Below are positions 10,305-19,927 of a DNA stretch of 64,000 nt, in pieces (the stretch's first letter is position 1; each line of letters starts with the position of its first letter). The notes beneath the pieces were generated by a model that was given only the letters and a program-made list of their open reading frames with translations, had not been told where the DNA came from and did no database searches. The DNA is from Streptomyces sp. RKAG293 (lineage in GTDB: Bacteria > Actinomycetota > Actinomycetes > Streptomycetales > Streptomycetaceae): positions 5,679,501-5,743,500 of the forward strand of contig NZ_JAJOZB010000001.1 of the NCBI RefSeq assembly GCF_023701745.1, written 5' to 3'. Both the position numbers and the translations under genes were made by a program.

Positions 10305-11336
10305 TCAGCGCGCGCGGTCGAAGTCGATCGCGCTGTACGCGCGCAGCTTCGACAGCCGGTGCGTCGAGGAGATCTGCCGGATCGTGCCGGACTTGGAGCG
10401 CACCACCAGCGACTCGGTGGTGGCGGTCTCGGCGCGGTAGCGGACGCCCTGGAGCAGCTCGCCGTCCGTGATGCCGGTCGCGACGAAGAACACGTTGTCC
10501 CCGCTGACCAGGTCGTTGGTGTGCAGCACCCGGTCCAGGTCGTGGCCCGCGTCGAGCGCCCGCTGGCGCTCGGCGTCGTCCTTCGGCCACAGCCGGCCCT
10601 GGATCGTGCCGCCGAGGCACTTGATCGCACAGGCGGCGATGATGCCCTCCGGCGTGCCGCCGATGCCCATCAGCATGTCCACGCCGGTGCCGTCGCGCAC
10701 GGCCATGATGGCGCCCGCGACATCGCCGTCCGCGATGAACTTGATGCGTGCGCCGGTCTCCCGGATCTCCTTGACCAGCCCGTCGTGGCGCGGCCGGTCG
10801 AGGATCATGACGGTGACGTCCTCGGGCGCGCTGTGCTTCGCCTTGGCGACCCGGCGGATGTTCACCGCCGCGGGCGCCATGATGTCGACGTAGTCGGCGG
10901 CCTCGGGGCCGGTGACCAGCTTGTCCATGTAGAAGACGGCCGACGGGTCGAACATCGTGCCGCGGTCGGCCACGGCGAGCACGGCCACCGCGTTGGACAT
11001 GCCCTTGGCGGTGAGCGTCGTCCCGTCGACGGGGTCCACGGCGACGTCGCACTCCGCACCGGTGCCGTCGCCGATCCGCTCGCCGTTGTAGAGCATGGGG
11101 GCGTCGTCCTTCTCGCCCTCACCGATGACGACGACGCCGTTCATCGAGACGGTGGAGACGAGCGTCCGCATCGCCTTCACCGCGGCGCCGTCCGCGCCGT
11201 TCTTGTCACCACGGCCGACCCAGCGACCGGCGGCCATGGCGGCCGCCTCGGTCACCCGGACGAGTTCCAGGGCAAGGTTGCGATCAGGGGCCTCGGGACT
11301 CACTTCGAGCTGGGGCGGCAAATGCTGTTCGGTCAT
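10305..11336 (-). CDS. glpX: Class II fructose-1,6-bisphosphatase
   Basis: GlpX removes the 1-phosphate of fructose 1,6-bisphosphate, the committing step of gluconeogenesis in actinobacteria, which usually lack class I FBPase. The protein is 343 aa, the family norm. Visible motifs are GEGEKDDAPMLYNGE (72-86), the metal-binding DPVDGTT at 101-107, and later GIGGTPEG and DGELLQGV. ATG 11336 is used; a GTG immediately before it is also possible, and AAAGG lies upstream of both. It is divergent from the DUF4245 gene. Confidence 0.96.
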   Translation of the reverse strand: MTEQHLPPQLEVSPEAPDRNLALELVRVTEAAAMAAGRWVGRGDKNGADGAAVKAMRTLVSTVSMNGVVVIGEGEKDDAPMLYNGERIGDGTGAECDVAVDPVDGTTLTAKGMSNAVAVLAVADRGTMFDPSAVFYMDKLVTGPEAADYVDIMAPAAVNIRRVAKAKHSAPEDVTVMILDRPRHDGLVKEIRETGARIKFIADGDVAGAIMAVRDGTGVDMLMGIGGTPEGIIAACAIKCLGGTIQGRLWPKDDAERQRALDAGHDLDRVLHTNDLVSGDNVFFVATGITDGELLQGVRYRAETATTESLVVRSKSGTIRQISSTHRLSKLRAYSAIDFDRAR

Positions 11337-11548
11337 CACAGCGCACCTTTCTGTACGAGGACGGCCGGAAAAGAGGGTGCTGTGACCTTATCGGGTCATC
11401 GCGAATATGAGCAGGGCGCACGTCACATGAGCGGCGCCCCCCGCGGCCTGGGCGGCGTGTCCCGGGCCGGGGCCGCGCGGCGCGCCCTGGTGCCCCGGCG
11501 GCCGACCCCCGGGCCCGGGCGCCGCCCGGCATGGGGGACCATAGGTGC

Positions 11549-12076
11549 GTGGCAAACAAGCGTGGCAATCAGACGGTGCGGGACCTGGTCCTGTCGATGG
11601 TGGTGCTCGGCGTCGTCGTCGCGTTCATCTACATCTTCATCCCGCACGACACCAACGCGGACCCGGTCAAGCCGATCGGCTTCCAGACCGAGCTGAGCCA
11701 GGCGCGGCGCGACGCGCCCTTCCCGGTGGCCGCGCCCGAAGGGCTCGGCAAGGACTGGCGCCCGACGACGGTCACGTACGACGCCCAGGACGCCAAGGCA
11801 GTCGAATGGCACCTCGGCTTCGTCGACCCGCAGAACGAGTACGCGGCCGTGGAGCAGGGCAACGGCCCGGCGGCGAAGTTCATCGCGGACAAGAGCAAGC
11901 GCGCGGTGCGGGACGGGAACCGTACGGTCACCGTCGCCGGGGTGGCGTGGGACCGGTACAAGGGCCCGAAGTACAACGCGCTGGTGCGGGTGGAGAAGGG
12001 CGTCACCACGATGATCACCGGCACCGCCCCCGACGAGCAGCTCGCCGAGCTGGCGGCCGCGCTCAAGGCGTCCTGA
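11549..12076 (+). CDS. DUF4245 membrane-anchored protein
   Basis: A 175-aa protein with a short basic N terminus, one transmembrane helix at about residues 11-31 (LVLSMVVLGVVVAFIYIFI), and an extracytoplasmic DUF4245 domain. No enzymatic residues are evident and the function is unknown, although the family keeps its place next to glpX in streptomycetes. GTG 11549 is preferred over ATG 11531 because it places the basic residues directly before the membrane helix. Confidence 0.85.
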   Translation: MANKRGNQTVRDLVLSMVVLGVVVAFIYIFIPHDTNADPVKPIGFQTELSQARRDAPFPVAAPEGLGKDWRPTTVTYDAQDAKAVEWHLGFVDPQNEYAAVEQGNGPAAKFIADKSKRAVRDGNRTVTVAGVAWDRYKGPKYNALVRVEKGVTTMITGTAPDEQLAELAAALKAS

Positions 12077-12096
12077 CGCACACGGCGCAGGGGGCT

Positions 12097-12143
12097 TGGC
12101 GCACGAATGGTTCCTGACGCACGAATGGTTCTTGACGCACGAA
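12097..12143. repeat. 18-bp tandem repeat, about 2.6 copies
   Basis: The unit TGACGCACGAATGGTTCC occurs in near-identical consecutive copies after the DUF4245 stop. The stop codon context itself (TCCTGACGCAC at 12071) looks like a partial first unit. It directly precedes a terminator hairpin. Confidence 0.8.
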
Positions 12144-12177
12144 CGCCGGGCGGCCCGTGACGGGCGCCCGGCGTTCG
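12140..12177. terminator. Perfect 12-bp stem terminator
   Basis: Arms 12140-12151 and 12166-12177 (CGAACGCCGGGC and its complement) pair perfectly. It separates the convergent DUF4245 and nitroreductase genes and can act in both directions. Confidence 0.82.
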
Positions 12178-12193
12178 GGAGTGTGCGGCGGGA

Positions 12194-12790
12194 TCAGACG
12201 GTCGTGACGACCTCGTCGTAGGCCAGACGGGGGCTGCGGGTCGGGAACCAGGAGTCGGTGCCGGGCTTGCCGATGTTCACCACGGCGAGGACCGAGTGGT
12301 CACCCTCGGGGAAGAACTCCTTGTCGATGCCCGCGGCGTCGAAGCCGGTCATCGGGCCGGCGGCCAGGCCGGCGGCGCGGATGCCCAGGATGAAGTAGCC
12401 GGCCTGCAGCGAACCGTTGAGGGTGGCGGCCTGCTCGCGCACGGAACGCTCGGAGAAGAAGAGGTCCTTCGCCTGCGGGAAGTGCGGGAACTGGGTCGGC
12501 AGCTCCTCGTGGAACTCGTTGTCCGCGGCGAGGATCGCGACCAGCGGGGCAGCGGAGGTCTTCGGCTGGTTGCCCTCGGCCATGTGCTTCACGAGGCGCT
12601 CGCGGCCCTCGGCGGAACGGACCAGGACGATGCGCAGCGGCTGCTGGTTGAACGCGGTCGGCGCGTACTTGACCAGGTCGTAGATCGCCTGGATCTGCTC
12701 GTCGGTCACCGGCTCGTCGGTGAAGGTGTTGGCCGTGCGGGCCTCACGGAAGAGCAGGTCCTGGGCGGAGGCGTCGAGTACGAGAGACAT
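12194..12790 (-). CDS. Nitroreductase-family protein (RutE/HadB-like malonic semialdehyde reductase)
   Basis: A 198-aa FMN-dependent oxidoreductase. The N-terminal ARTANTFTDEPV and the phosphate-binding Arg-rich start are typical of the RutE/YdfN-like branch, as are KYAPTAFNQQPLR and AAGLAAGPMTGFD. Members reduce malonic semialdehyde to 3-hydroxypropionate or reduce nitro compounds; which applies here cannot be told, and no pyrimidine-degradation genes lie nearby. ATG 12790 is followed by MSLVLDA. The promoter region to its right contains a GTGACG/CGTCAC palindrome. Confidence 0.9.
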   Translation of the reverse strand: MSLVLDASAQDLLFREARTANTFTDEPVTDEQIQAIYDLVKYAPTAFNQQPLRIVLVRSAEGRERLVKHMAEGNQPKTSAAPLVAILAADNEFHEELPTQFPHFPQAKDLFFSERSVREQAATLNGSLQAGYFILGIRAAGLAAGPMTGFDAAGIDKEFFPEGDHSVLAVVNIGKPGTDSWFPTRSPRLAYDEVVTTV

Positions 12791-12888
12791 AAGAACCTCT
12801 TACGGAATCGTGGCATATTGCGCCGATCGGGCACGTCGCGAACACTCTCATCAACCTGTGTGAAAGTTCAACGATTCCTGGGTTCGAG

Positions 12889-12902
12889 GTGACGCTCGTC
12901 AC
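12889..12902. promoter_or_regulatory. 14-bp palindrome upstream of the nitroreductase gene
   Basis: GTGACGCTCGTCAC has perfect 6-bp arms around a 2-nt centre. It lies about 100 bp upstream of the nitroreductase start and could be an operator. There is no direct evidence for a binding protein. Confidence 0.3.
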
Positions 12903-12954
12903 ATGAACGCCAAATCCACCGGTGCTCGACCGGTCAAGCGACCGCCCCGCCACG

Positions 12955-13176
12955 TCACTCCGCGGCGGACTCCTCGTCCGGCCCCTCGGCGAGCGCCGCG
13001 TCCAGCCGGGCCCGCGCGCCCTCCAGCCAGCGGCGGCACACCCGCGCGAGCTCCTCGCCGCGCTCCCAGAGCGCCAGCGACTCCTCCAGCGTCGAGCCGC
13101 CGGCCTCCAACCGCCGTACGACGTCGACGAGCTCGTCCCGCGCCTGCTCGTATCCCAGCGTGTCCTGTTCTGCCAT
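12955..13176 (-). CDS. xseB: Exodeoxyribonuclease VII small subunit
   Basis: A 73-aa all-helical protein with the family core LGYEQARDELVDVVRRLEAGGSTLEESLALWERGE. XseB binds XseA to form the nuclease that degrades single-stranded DNA in repair. It follows the xseA stop with almost no gap, the usual order. ATG 13176 is assigned; a GTG two codons earlier is also possible, and translation is probably coupled to xseA because no strong ribosome binding site is visible. Confidence 0.94.
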   Translation of the reverse strand: MAEQDTLGYEQARDELVDVVRRLEAGGSTLEESLALWERGEELARVCRRWLEGARARLDAALAEGPDEESAAE

Positions 13177-13185
13177 GGTCACAGC

Positions 13186-14412
13186 CTAGGCGGGAGGTAC
13201 GACAGCGCCGGTGACCTTCACCAGGAACGCACCGCCGGAGACCCGGGCGCGCAACTCCTCGTCCGCCGCCACCTCGTCGGGGCCGCGCACCACGGAACCG
13301 TCCTCGCGCTGCAGCACCGCGTAGCCGCGCTGCAGGGTCGCGGCGGGGGAGAGGGCCACCACCCGCGCCCGGGTGTGCTCCAGCTCGCCGTCGGCCCGGT
13401 CCAGCAGATGCCGCAGCGTCCGGCGGCTGCGGTCCAGCAGCGCGTCGACCTGCTCCTCGCGGTGCTCGACCATCGTGTGCGGCCGGGCCATGGACGGCCG
13501 GCTGAGCGCCGCGTCCAGACCGCGCTGCTCACGGTCCAGCAGGCCGGTCACGACGCGCAGTGCCCGCAGCCCCAGATGCTCCACCCGGGTCAGCTCCTCG
13601 CCCACGTCCGGGACCACCCGCTTCGCCGCGTCCGTCGGGGTCGACGCCCGCAGGTCCGCCACCAGGTCCAGCAGCGGCGAGTCCGGCTCGTGCCCGATCG
13701 CCGACACGACCGGGGTGACGCACGCGGCCACCGCCCGCACCAGCTGCTCGTCGGAGAACGGCAGCAGGTCCTCCACGCTGCCGCCGCCGCGCGCCACGAT
13801 GATCACGTCGACCTCGGCATGCGCGTCCAGCTCGCGCACCGCCTCCACCACCCGGGGCACCGCCTGCGCGCCCTGCACCGGCACATTGCGCACCTCGAAG
13901 CGGACGGCGGGCCAGCGCAGCCGCGCGTTCTCCAGCACATCACGCTCCGCCGCCGAAGCGCGGCCGGTCACCAGCCCGATGCACTGCGGAAGGAAGGGCA
14001 GCGGGCGCTTGCGGTCCAGCGCGAACAGACCCTCCGCCGCCAGCGCCTTCTTCAGCTGCTCCAGGCGGGCCAGCAGCTCCCCGACGCCGACCGGCCGGAT
14101 CTCCGTCGCCCGCAGCGACAGCTGCCCGCGCGGGCCGTACCACTCGGGTTTGGCGAACAGCACGACGCGGGCGCCCTCGCCGACCACGTCGGCGATCTGG
14201 TCGAACACCGCCCGGAAGCACGTCACGGAGATCGAGATGTCGTGCGACGGGTCGCGCAGCGTCAGGAACACCACGCCCGCGCCCGGCCGCCGCGACAGCT
14301 GGGTGATCTGCCCCTCCACCCAGACGGCGCCGAGCCGGTCCACCCACCCGCCGATCAGCCGTGACACTTCGCCGACGGGGATCGGCGTATCCGCCGACGT
14401 ACTCAGAGCCAT
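13186..14412 (-). CDS. xseA: Exodeoxyribonuclease VII large subunit
   Basis: The 408-aa catalytic subunit. It begins with an OB-fold domain (WVDRLGAVWVEGQITQL, about 20-115) and continues into the Exonuc_VII_L domain with the conserved GLVTGRASAAERDV, the Gly-rich loop ARGGGSVEDLLPFSDE, and SAIGHEPDSPLLD. These are standard for the enzyme. ATG 14412 starts MALSTSADTP; the open frame upstream is Pro/Arg-rich and not conserved-looking. It forms an operon with xseB. Confidence 0.96.
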   Translation of the reverse strand: MALSTSADTPIPVGEVSRLIGGWVDRLGAVWVEGQITQLSRRPGAGVVFLTLRDPSHDISISVTCFRAVFDQIADVVGEGARVVLFAKPEWYGPRGQLSLRATEIRPVGVGELLARLEQLKKALAAEGLFALDRKRPLPFLPQCIGLVTGRASAAERDVLENARLRWPAVRFEVRNVPVQGAQAVPRVVEAVRELDAHAEVDVIIVARGGGSVEDLLPFSDEQLVRAVAACVTPVVSAIGHEPDSPLLDLVADLRASTPTDAAKRVVPDVGEELTRVEHLGLRALRVVTGLLDREQRGLDAALSRPSMARPHTMVEHREEQVDALLDRSRRTLRHLLDRADGELEHTRARVVALSPAATLQRGYAVLQREDGSVVRGPDEVAADEELRARVSGGAFLVKVTGAVVPPA

Positions 14413-14510
14413 GTGCCGAGCGTATCGGCCGCCGCCGACAGCGGGATTTCCTTCCGGCCGCGGTGTGTACGGCGACACGAAGGTGACGGCTATCGCTGCG
14501 GCCCGGTCCG

Positions 14511-15893
14511 CTATCGCTCCGGCCCGGTCCGCCGCCGGGAGAGCTGGACGGCCAGCACGATCAGGCCGGCGGCCAGCCAGACGGCCCCGACGACCTGGGC
14601 GGAGCCCGCGGCCTCGACGATCACGGCGACGGTGATCGCGAGGCCGAGCAGCGGGACGACGATGTGGCGCAGCACGCTGGGCGGCCCCTCCCGGCGGCGG
14701 ACGGCGAACCAGCCGACGACCGACAGGTGCAGCAGCGCGAAGGCGGTGAGCGCGCCGATGTCGACGACCGAGACGAGCCGGTCCAGTCCGTCGTCGCGGC
14801 GGGCCGCCCAGACCGCGGCGACCAGGGTGACGACCGCCGCGAACAGCAGCGCCCGCCGGGGCACCCCGCTGCCCGCGTCGACCTTGGACAGCGGTCCCGG
14901 CAGCCGCCGGTCGCGGGCCATCGCGAAGAGCAGCCGGCCCGCGGCCGCCTGCCCGGCGAGCGCCGCGAAGGCCGCACCGATGGCCTTGCTGACGGCGACG
15001 AGGTCGTGCAGCCAGCCGCCGACGGCCGCGTCCACGGTGTCGTAGAACGCGGACCCCTGCCCGGCCGGCTTCGCGGCCAGCTCGGCCGCGGACATCGGGG
15101 CGAGCAGCGCCGCCAGATACGTCTGCACGAGGAACAGCACACCCGCCATGACGAGGCAGAACAGCACGGCCCGCGCGACCTTCGCCGAGCCGCCCGCCGC
15201 CTCCTCGGCGAACGAGGCGATGGCGTCGAAGCCCAGATACGACAGCACCGCGACGGACACCGCGCCCAGCACCGCACCCAGGGAGAACGCGCCCTGGCCG
15301 GAGAAGGGCGAGGCCCAGCCGCGCTGCGCCCCGTCCGTGCCGAGCACCACGACCGCCGACACCACGAAGATCAGCAGCACCACGATCTCCAGGGCGAGCA
15401 CGAGGAAGCCGACCGCCGCCGCGGCCCGCACCCCCCACAGGTTGAGCCCGGTCGTCACCACGACCGCGATCGTCGTCCACACCCACTGCGACACCGACGG
15501 CACCAGCGCGTGCATGGCGATCCCGGAGAACAGATAGGCCACCGCGGGGATCAGCAGATAGTCGAGCATCGCCATCCAGCCGGCGATGAAGCCGGGCCCC
15601 TCACCGAGCCCGGCCCGCGCGTACGCGAAGACCGAGCCGGCCTGCGGGACGACCCGCACCATCTGCGCGTAGCTGAACGCGGTGAACGCCATCGCGACCG
15701 TCGCGAACACATAGACCAGCGCGACCGCCCCGTGCGACTTGGCGTCCAGCGCGCCGAACACGCCGACGGGCGCCATCGGGGCGATGAAGAGCATCCCGTA
15801 AACGACGAGGTCACGGAAGCCGAGGCTGCGCCGCAGGGCGCCGTCGTCGGCCTGCGCCCTGCCGTCCGGGGGAGCGGGGATCGGTGCGCTCAT
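14511..15893 (-). CDS. APC-superfamily amino acid permease
   Basis: A 460-aa inner-membrane transporter with about 12 transmembrane helices. The first helix carries the APC-type unwound motif around FRDLVVYGMLFIAPMAPVG, and the sixth the conserved YLGFDAIASFAEE, both involved in substrate and ion binding. The substrate is probably an amino acid or polyamine, not resolvable here. ATG 15893 starts MSAPIPAP; the 112 bp between it and ispH probably holds divergent promoters. Confidence 0.92.
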   Translation of the reverse strand: MSAPIPAPPDGRAQADDGALRRSLGFRDLVVYGMLFIAPMAPVGVFGALDAKSHGAVALVYVFATVAMAFTAFSYAQMVRVVPQAGSVFAYARAGLGEGPGFIAGWMAMLDYLLIPAVAYLFSGIAMHALVPSVSQWVWTTIAVVVTTGLNLWGVRAAAAVGFLVLALEIVVLLIFVVSAVVVLGTDGAQRGWASPFSGQGAFSLGAVLGAVSVAVLSYLGFDAIASFAEEAAGGSAKVARAVLFCLVMAGVLFLVQTYLAALLAPMSAAELAAKPAGQGSAFYDTVDAAVGGWLHDLVAVSKAIGAAFAALAGQAAAGRLLFAMARDRRLPGPLSKVDAGSGVPRRALLFAAVVTLVAAVWAARRDDGLDRLVSVVDIGALTAFALLHLSVVGWFAVRRREGPPSVLRHIVVPLLGLAITVAVIVEAAGSAQVVGAVWLAAGLIVLAVQLSRRRTGPER

Positions 15894-16005
15894 GCCCCTC
15901 AGCTTGCGTGAATCGTGCCGCGCCCACGAACGGAGCGGAGCCGGGCGGACACGTCCCCCGGTGCCGCCGGGCGGCCTTCCTCGGACCGGTCGGCCGCCCC
16001 GTACC

Positions 16006-17001
16006 ATGGCTGACATGACTGCTACGACTGCCCGACGCGTCCTGCTCGCAGCCCCCCGCGGATACTGCGCAGGCGTGGACCGCGCCGTGATCACCGTCGA
16101 GAAGGCACTGGAGCAGTACGGAGCGCCGATCTATGTGCGCAAAGAGATCGTGCACAACAAATACGTGGTCCAGACCCTGCAGAAGAAGGGCGCGATCTTC
16201 GTCGACGAGACGGAGGAGGTGCCCGAGAACGCCATCGTGATCTTCTCGGCGCACGGTGTCGCCCCCGTCGTCCACGAGGAGGCCGCGCAGCGCAGCCTGG
16301 CCTCGATCGACGCGACGTGCCCGCTGGTCACCAAGGTGCACAAGGAAGCCGTCCGGTTCGCGAACGAGGACTACGACATCCTGCTGATCGGCCATGAGGG
16401 CCATGAAGAGGTCGTCGGCACCATGGGTGAGGCCCCGGAGCGCATGACGCTTGTCGACGGCCCCGCCGACGTGGCGAACGTCGAGGTCCGCGACGAGAGC
16501 AAGGTCGTCTGGCTCTCCCAGACCACGCTCTCCGTCGACGAGACGATGGAGACCGTCGACGCCCTCAAGGAGCGCTTCCCCAACCTGATCAGCCCCCCGA
16601 GCGACGACATCTGCTACGCCACGCAGAACCGCCAGGTCGCGGTGAAGCAGATCGGCGCGGAGGCGGAGCTGGTCATCGTCGTCGGCTCCAAGAACTCGTC
16701 GAACTCTGTTCGGCTGGTCGAGGTCGCCCTGCAGGCCGGTTCCCGGGCCTCGTACCTGGTGGACTTCGCCGACGAGTGTGACGAGGCGTGGCTGGAGGGT
16801 GTGACCACGGTCGGCGTCACCTCGGGCGCCTCCGTCCCGGAGATCCTCGTCGAGGGCGTGCTGGACTGGCTGGCCGAGCGCGGCTTCGGCGATGTGGAGA
16901 TCCTCCGGTCGGCGGAGGAGAGCATCGTTTTCTCGCTGCCGAAGGAATTGCGGCGTGACCTGCGTGCGGAGACCGCCCCCGGGGCATCTGCCCAGGGGTG
17001 A
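16006..17001 (+). CDS. ispH: 4-hydroxy-3-methylbut-2-enyl diphosphate reductase
   Basis: IspH (LytB) is the last enzyme of the MEP pathway and makes IPP and DMAPP using an iron-sulfur cluster. The 331-aa protein has all three cluster cysteines: Cys21 in APRGYCAGVDRA, Cys105 in DATCPLVTKVH and Cys203 in DDICYATQNRQ. The catalytic glutamate region and SSNSVRL substrate loop are also present. ATG 16006 is used; ATG 16015 is a nearby alternative. It is followed by ppgK after 58 bp containing two tandem palindromes. Confidence 0.97.
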   Translation: MADMTATTARRVLLAAPRGYCAGVDRAVITVEKALEQYGAPIYVRKEIVHNKYVVQTLQKKGAIFVDETEEVPENAIVIFSAHGVAPVVHEEAAQRSLASIDATCPLVTKVHKEAVRFANEDYDILLIGHEGHEEVVGTMGEAPERMTLVDGPADVANVEVRDESKVVWLSQTTLSVDETMETVDALKERFPNLISPPSDDICYATQNRQVAVKQIGAEAELVIVVGSKNSSNSVRLVEVALQAGSRASYLVDFADECDEAWLEGVTTVGVTSGASVPEILVEGVLDWLAERGFGDVEILRSAEESIVFSLPKELRRDLRAETAPGASAQG

Positions 17002-17043
17002 GCCGAACGGCTCACGTGCCGAGGGGTGAGCCGGACGGTTCAC
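16998..17043. promoter_or_regulatory. Two tandem palindromes between ispH and ppgK
   Basis: GTGAGCCGAACGGCTCAC (16998-17015, 8-bp perfect arms) and a near copy GTGAGCCGGACGGTTCAC (17026-17043) repeat with a 28-bp period. The first overlaps the ispH stop. They could be a double operator for ppgK or a tandem terminator of ispH; the sequence does not decide. Confidence 0.5.
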
Positions 17044-17059
17044 GCTTAGCGTGGAGGTC

Positions 17060-17797
17060 ATGAACGTGTTCGGCGTGGACATCGGTGGCACAGGCATCAA
17101 GGGCGCTCCGGTCGATCTGGAGCGCGGCGATCTGGCGGAAGTGCGCTGCAAGGTGTCGACTCCGCACCCGGCCACACCGGACGCCGTGCTCGACGGCGTC
17201 CAGCAGGTCGTGGAGCATTTCGGCTGGTCGGGGCCGGTCGGGGTGACCTTCCCCGGGGTCGTGGTGGACGGGGTGACCCGGACCGCGGCCAACGTCGACT
17301 CCGACTGGATCGGCAAGGACGCCCGCGCCCTGATCTCGGAGCGGCTGGGCATGCCCGTGGCCGTCCTGAACGACGCGGACGCGGCCGGCATGGCCGAGAT
17401 GACCTTCGGCGCCGGCCGGGGCCGCGGCGGGACGGTGATCCTGCTGACGCTGGGCACCGGCATCGGCAGCGCGGTCTTCGTCGACGGGCACCTGCTGCCC
17501 AACACCGAGCTGGGCCATCTGGAGCTGCACGGCCATGACGCGGAGAAGCGCGCGTCGGTCAAGGCCCGCGAGGACGACGACCTCAGCTGGGAGCACTGGG
17601 CGCACCGGCTGACGAAGTACCTCGCCCATGTGGAGATGCTGTTCTCGCCCGAGCTGTTCGTGATCGGCGGCGGGGTGAGCCGCAAGGCGGAGAAGTTCCT
17701 GCCGCTGATCGAGGGGATCAGCGCCGAGATCGTCCCTGCTGGTCTGCAGAACAACGCGGGGATCGTCGGAGCCGCCATGAACGCCGCAAAGCTCTGA
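17060..17797 (+). CDS. ppgK: Polyphosphate glucokinase (ROK family)
   Basis: A 245-aa ROK-type kinase that phosphorylates glucose with polyphosphate and usually ATP, the main glucose-activating route in many actinobacteria. The N-terminal phosphate loop FGVDIGGTGIKG is at 4-15, VLNDADAAG carries the catalytic Asp, and LTLGTGIGSA is the second phosphate motif. The glucose/polyphosphate motif LGHLELHGHDAEKRAS is typical of PpgK rather than NagC-like repressors. ATG 17060 is chosen although GGAGG lies only two bases before it; GTG 17051 is an alternative. Its last 80 bp overlap the 3' end of the convergent DUF6542 gene. Confidence 0.94.
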   Translation: MNVFGVDIGGTGIKGAPVDLERGDLAEVRCKVSTPHPATPDAVLDGVQQVVEHFGWSGPVGVTFPGVVVDGVTRTAANVDSDWIGKDARALISERLGMPVAVLNDADAAGMAEMTFGAGRGRGGTVILLTLGTGIGSAVFVDGHLLPNTELGHLELHGHDAEKRASVKAREDDDLSWEHWAHRLTKYLAHVEMLFSPELFVIGGGVSRKAEKFLPLIEGISAEIVPAGLQNNAGIVGAAMNAAKL

Positions 17798-18353
17798 CGC
17801 CGACGATGCCGGCGGCCAGCAGCGTGCCGGTGTAGAGCCAGCCGGTCAGCAGGGCCAGACCGGTGAACATGCCCAGCAGATGGCCGACGAAGCCGCCTCC
17901 GTTGTCGTCACCGGTGAGCGCGATGGCGGTGGCGAACGCGATGGGGGCGGCGATCGGCGCCGCCACCAGGTCGTACGGCCGGACGTACAGCCCCGCCGTG
18001 ACGCACACCGCGACGAACACCAGCCCGAAGAAGACCCCGGGCCCGTCGAAGAGCAGGGCGTCCAGCGCGCCGCCGGTCACCGTGACGACGACGGTCAGCA
18101 GCCCCGTCCCCAGCCCGGTGAGCTTCGGCTGGGCCTGCGGCAGCCGCACCACCCGGGCGAGCGCCGTGATCGTGGGTGCGAGCGAGGCCAGCGGCCGGCG
18201 CCGGGCCGACCGGTAGACCACCGAACCCCCCACCGTGCCCGTGGGGCGGGCCGGCCTGGGCAGCCGGGGCCTGCCCTGGGCGTCTCTGCTGCCGTTCCCG
18301 GTGCCGTTTCTGGTGCTGTTCCTGGTGCCGGTGCGCGCACTGTGTTGCTCCAC
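17718..18353 (-). CDS. DUF6542 integral membrane protein
   Basis: A 211-aa protein with an N-terminal disordered Arg/Thr-rich stretch, then four or five hydrophobic segments (GLLTVVVTVTGGALDALLF, VFFGLVFVAVCVTAGLYV, PIAAPIAFATAIAL, LLGMFTGLALLTGWLY) and a basic C-terminal tail. It fits the DUF6542 family that keeps this position between ppgK and ychF. Function unknown. The GTG start at 18353 gives VEQHSART, a common Streptomyces form. The stop lies inside ppgK on the opposite strand. Confidence 0.72.
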   Translation of the reverse strand: MEQHSARTGTRNSTRNGTGNGSRDAQGRPRLPRPARPTGTVGGSVVYRSARRRPLASLAPTITALARVVRLPQAQPKLTGLGTGLLTVVVTVTGGALDALLFDGPGVFFGLVFVAVCVTAGLYVRPYDLVAAPIAAPIAFATAIALTGDDNGGGFVGHLLGMFTGLALLTGWLYTGTLLAAGIVGVRALRRSWRLRRSPRCSADQQGRSRR

Positions 18354-18527
18354 CCACTCAAAGTAGGCGGACGACCCCGGGTATGCCCTGGCAGGACACG
18401 CCTTTGCCCGGTCCTTGGCCTTCTGTTCGACGGCGACGGGTCGGGCCCGCGCTCGCCCCGTAGACTGGTGGATCGGTCCCTGGACCACTCCACTCTCCTC
18501 GCTCCTCTCGTTACGGGAAGTCGCCAC

Positions 18528-19616
<1,089 letters not shown>

Positions 19617-19927
19617 CGGGTTCCATGGCGCGACGGTCTTGATCTGACAAAGAGTCAGGCTAGAAGGGGTCCACTCCTCCGGGGGTGGGCCCCTGGGCCT
19701 TCACCGTGCTGGACTGGTGCGGGATTTTTTGGCGCCCCGCCACCCCTCATTGCCTCTTCTGCGGATCCGCGCGACTGCCACGCCTTGTGGGGCCGTCCAG
19801 CCGAGGGCGGGGCCGGATTGCATCAGTGGCCGGCCCCTGCACGACCGGGGCCAGGAACCACTCGCCGAGCTGGTGTGCGGCGGGGCGGTCTCTGCCGACG
19901 GGTCGGCGGACCATCTGCTGGGATGGG
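19617..19927. other. Gene-free stretch after ychF, left edge of an inserted patch
   Basis: Apart from the hairpin at 19665-19694 I see no gene. Codon usage in the short open frames is not Streptomyces-like. GC content falls from here into the following two genes, which fits the border of acquired DNA. Confidence 0.5.
19665..19694 (+). terminator. ychF terminator
   Basis: Arms AGGGGTCCAC (19665-19674) and GTGGGCCCCT (19685-19694) pair with one G-T wobble around a 10-nt loop, 48 bp after the ychF stop. Confidence 0.72.

Noticed and set aside
12850..12880. Possible Rex redox operator before the nitroreductase gene
   Set aside because: TGTGTGAAAGTTCAAC resembles the TTGTGAA-N4-TTCACAA consensus only in one half; spacing and the second half do not fit.
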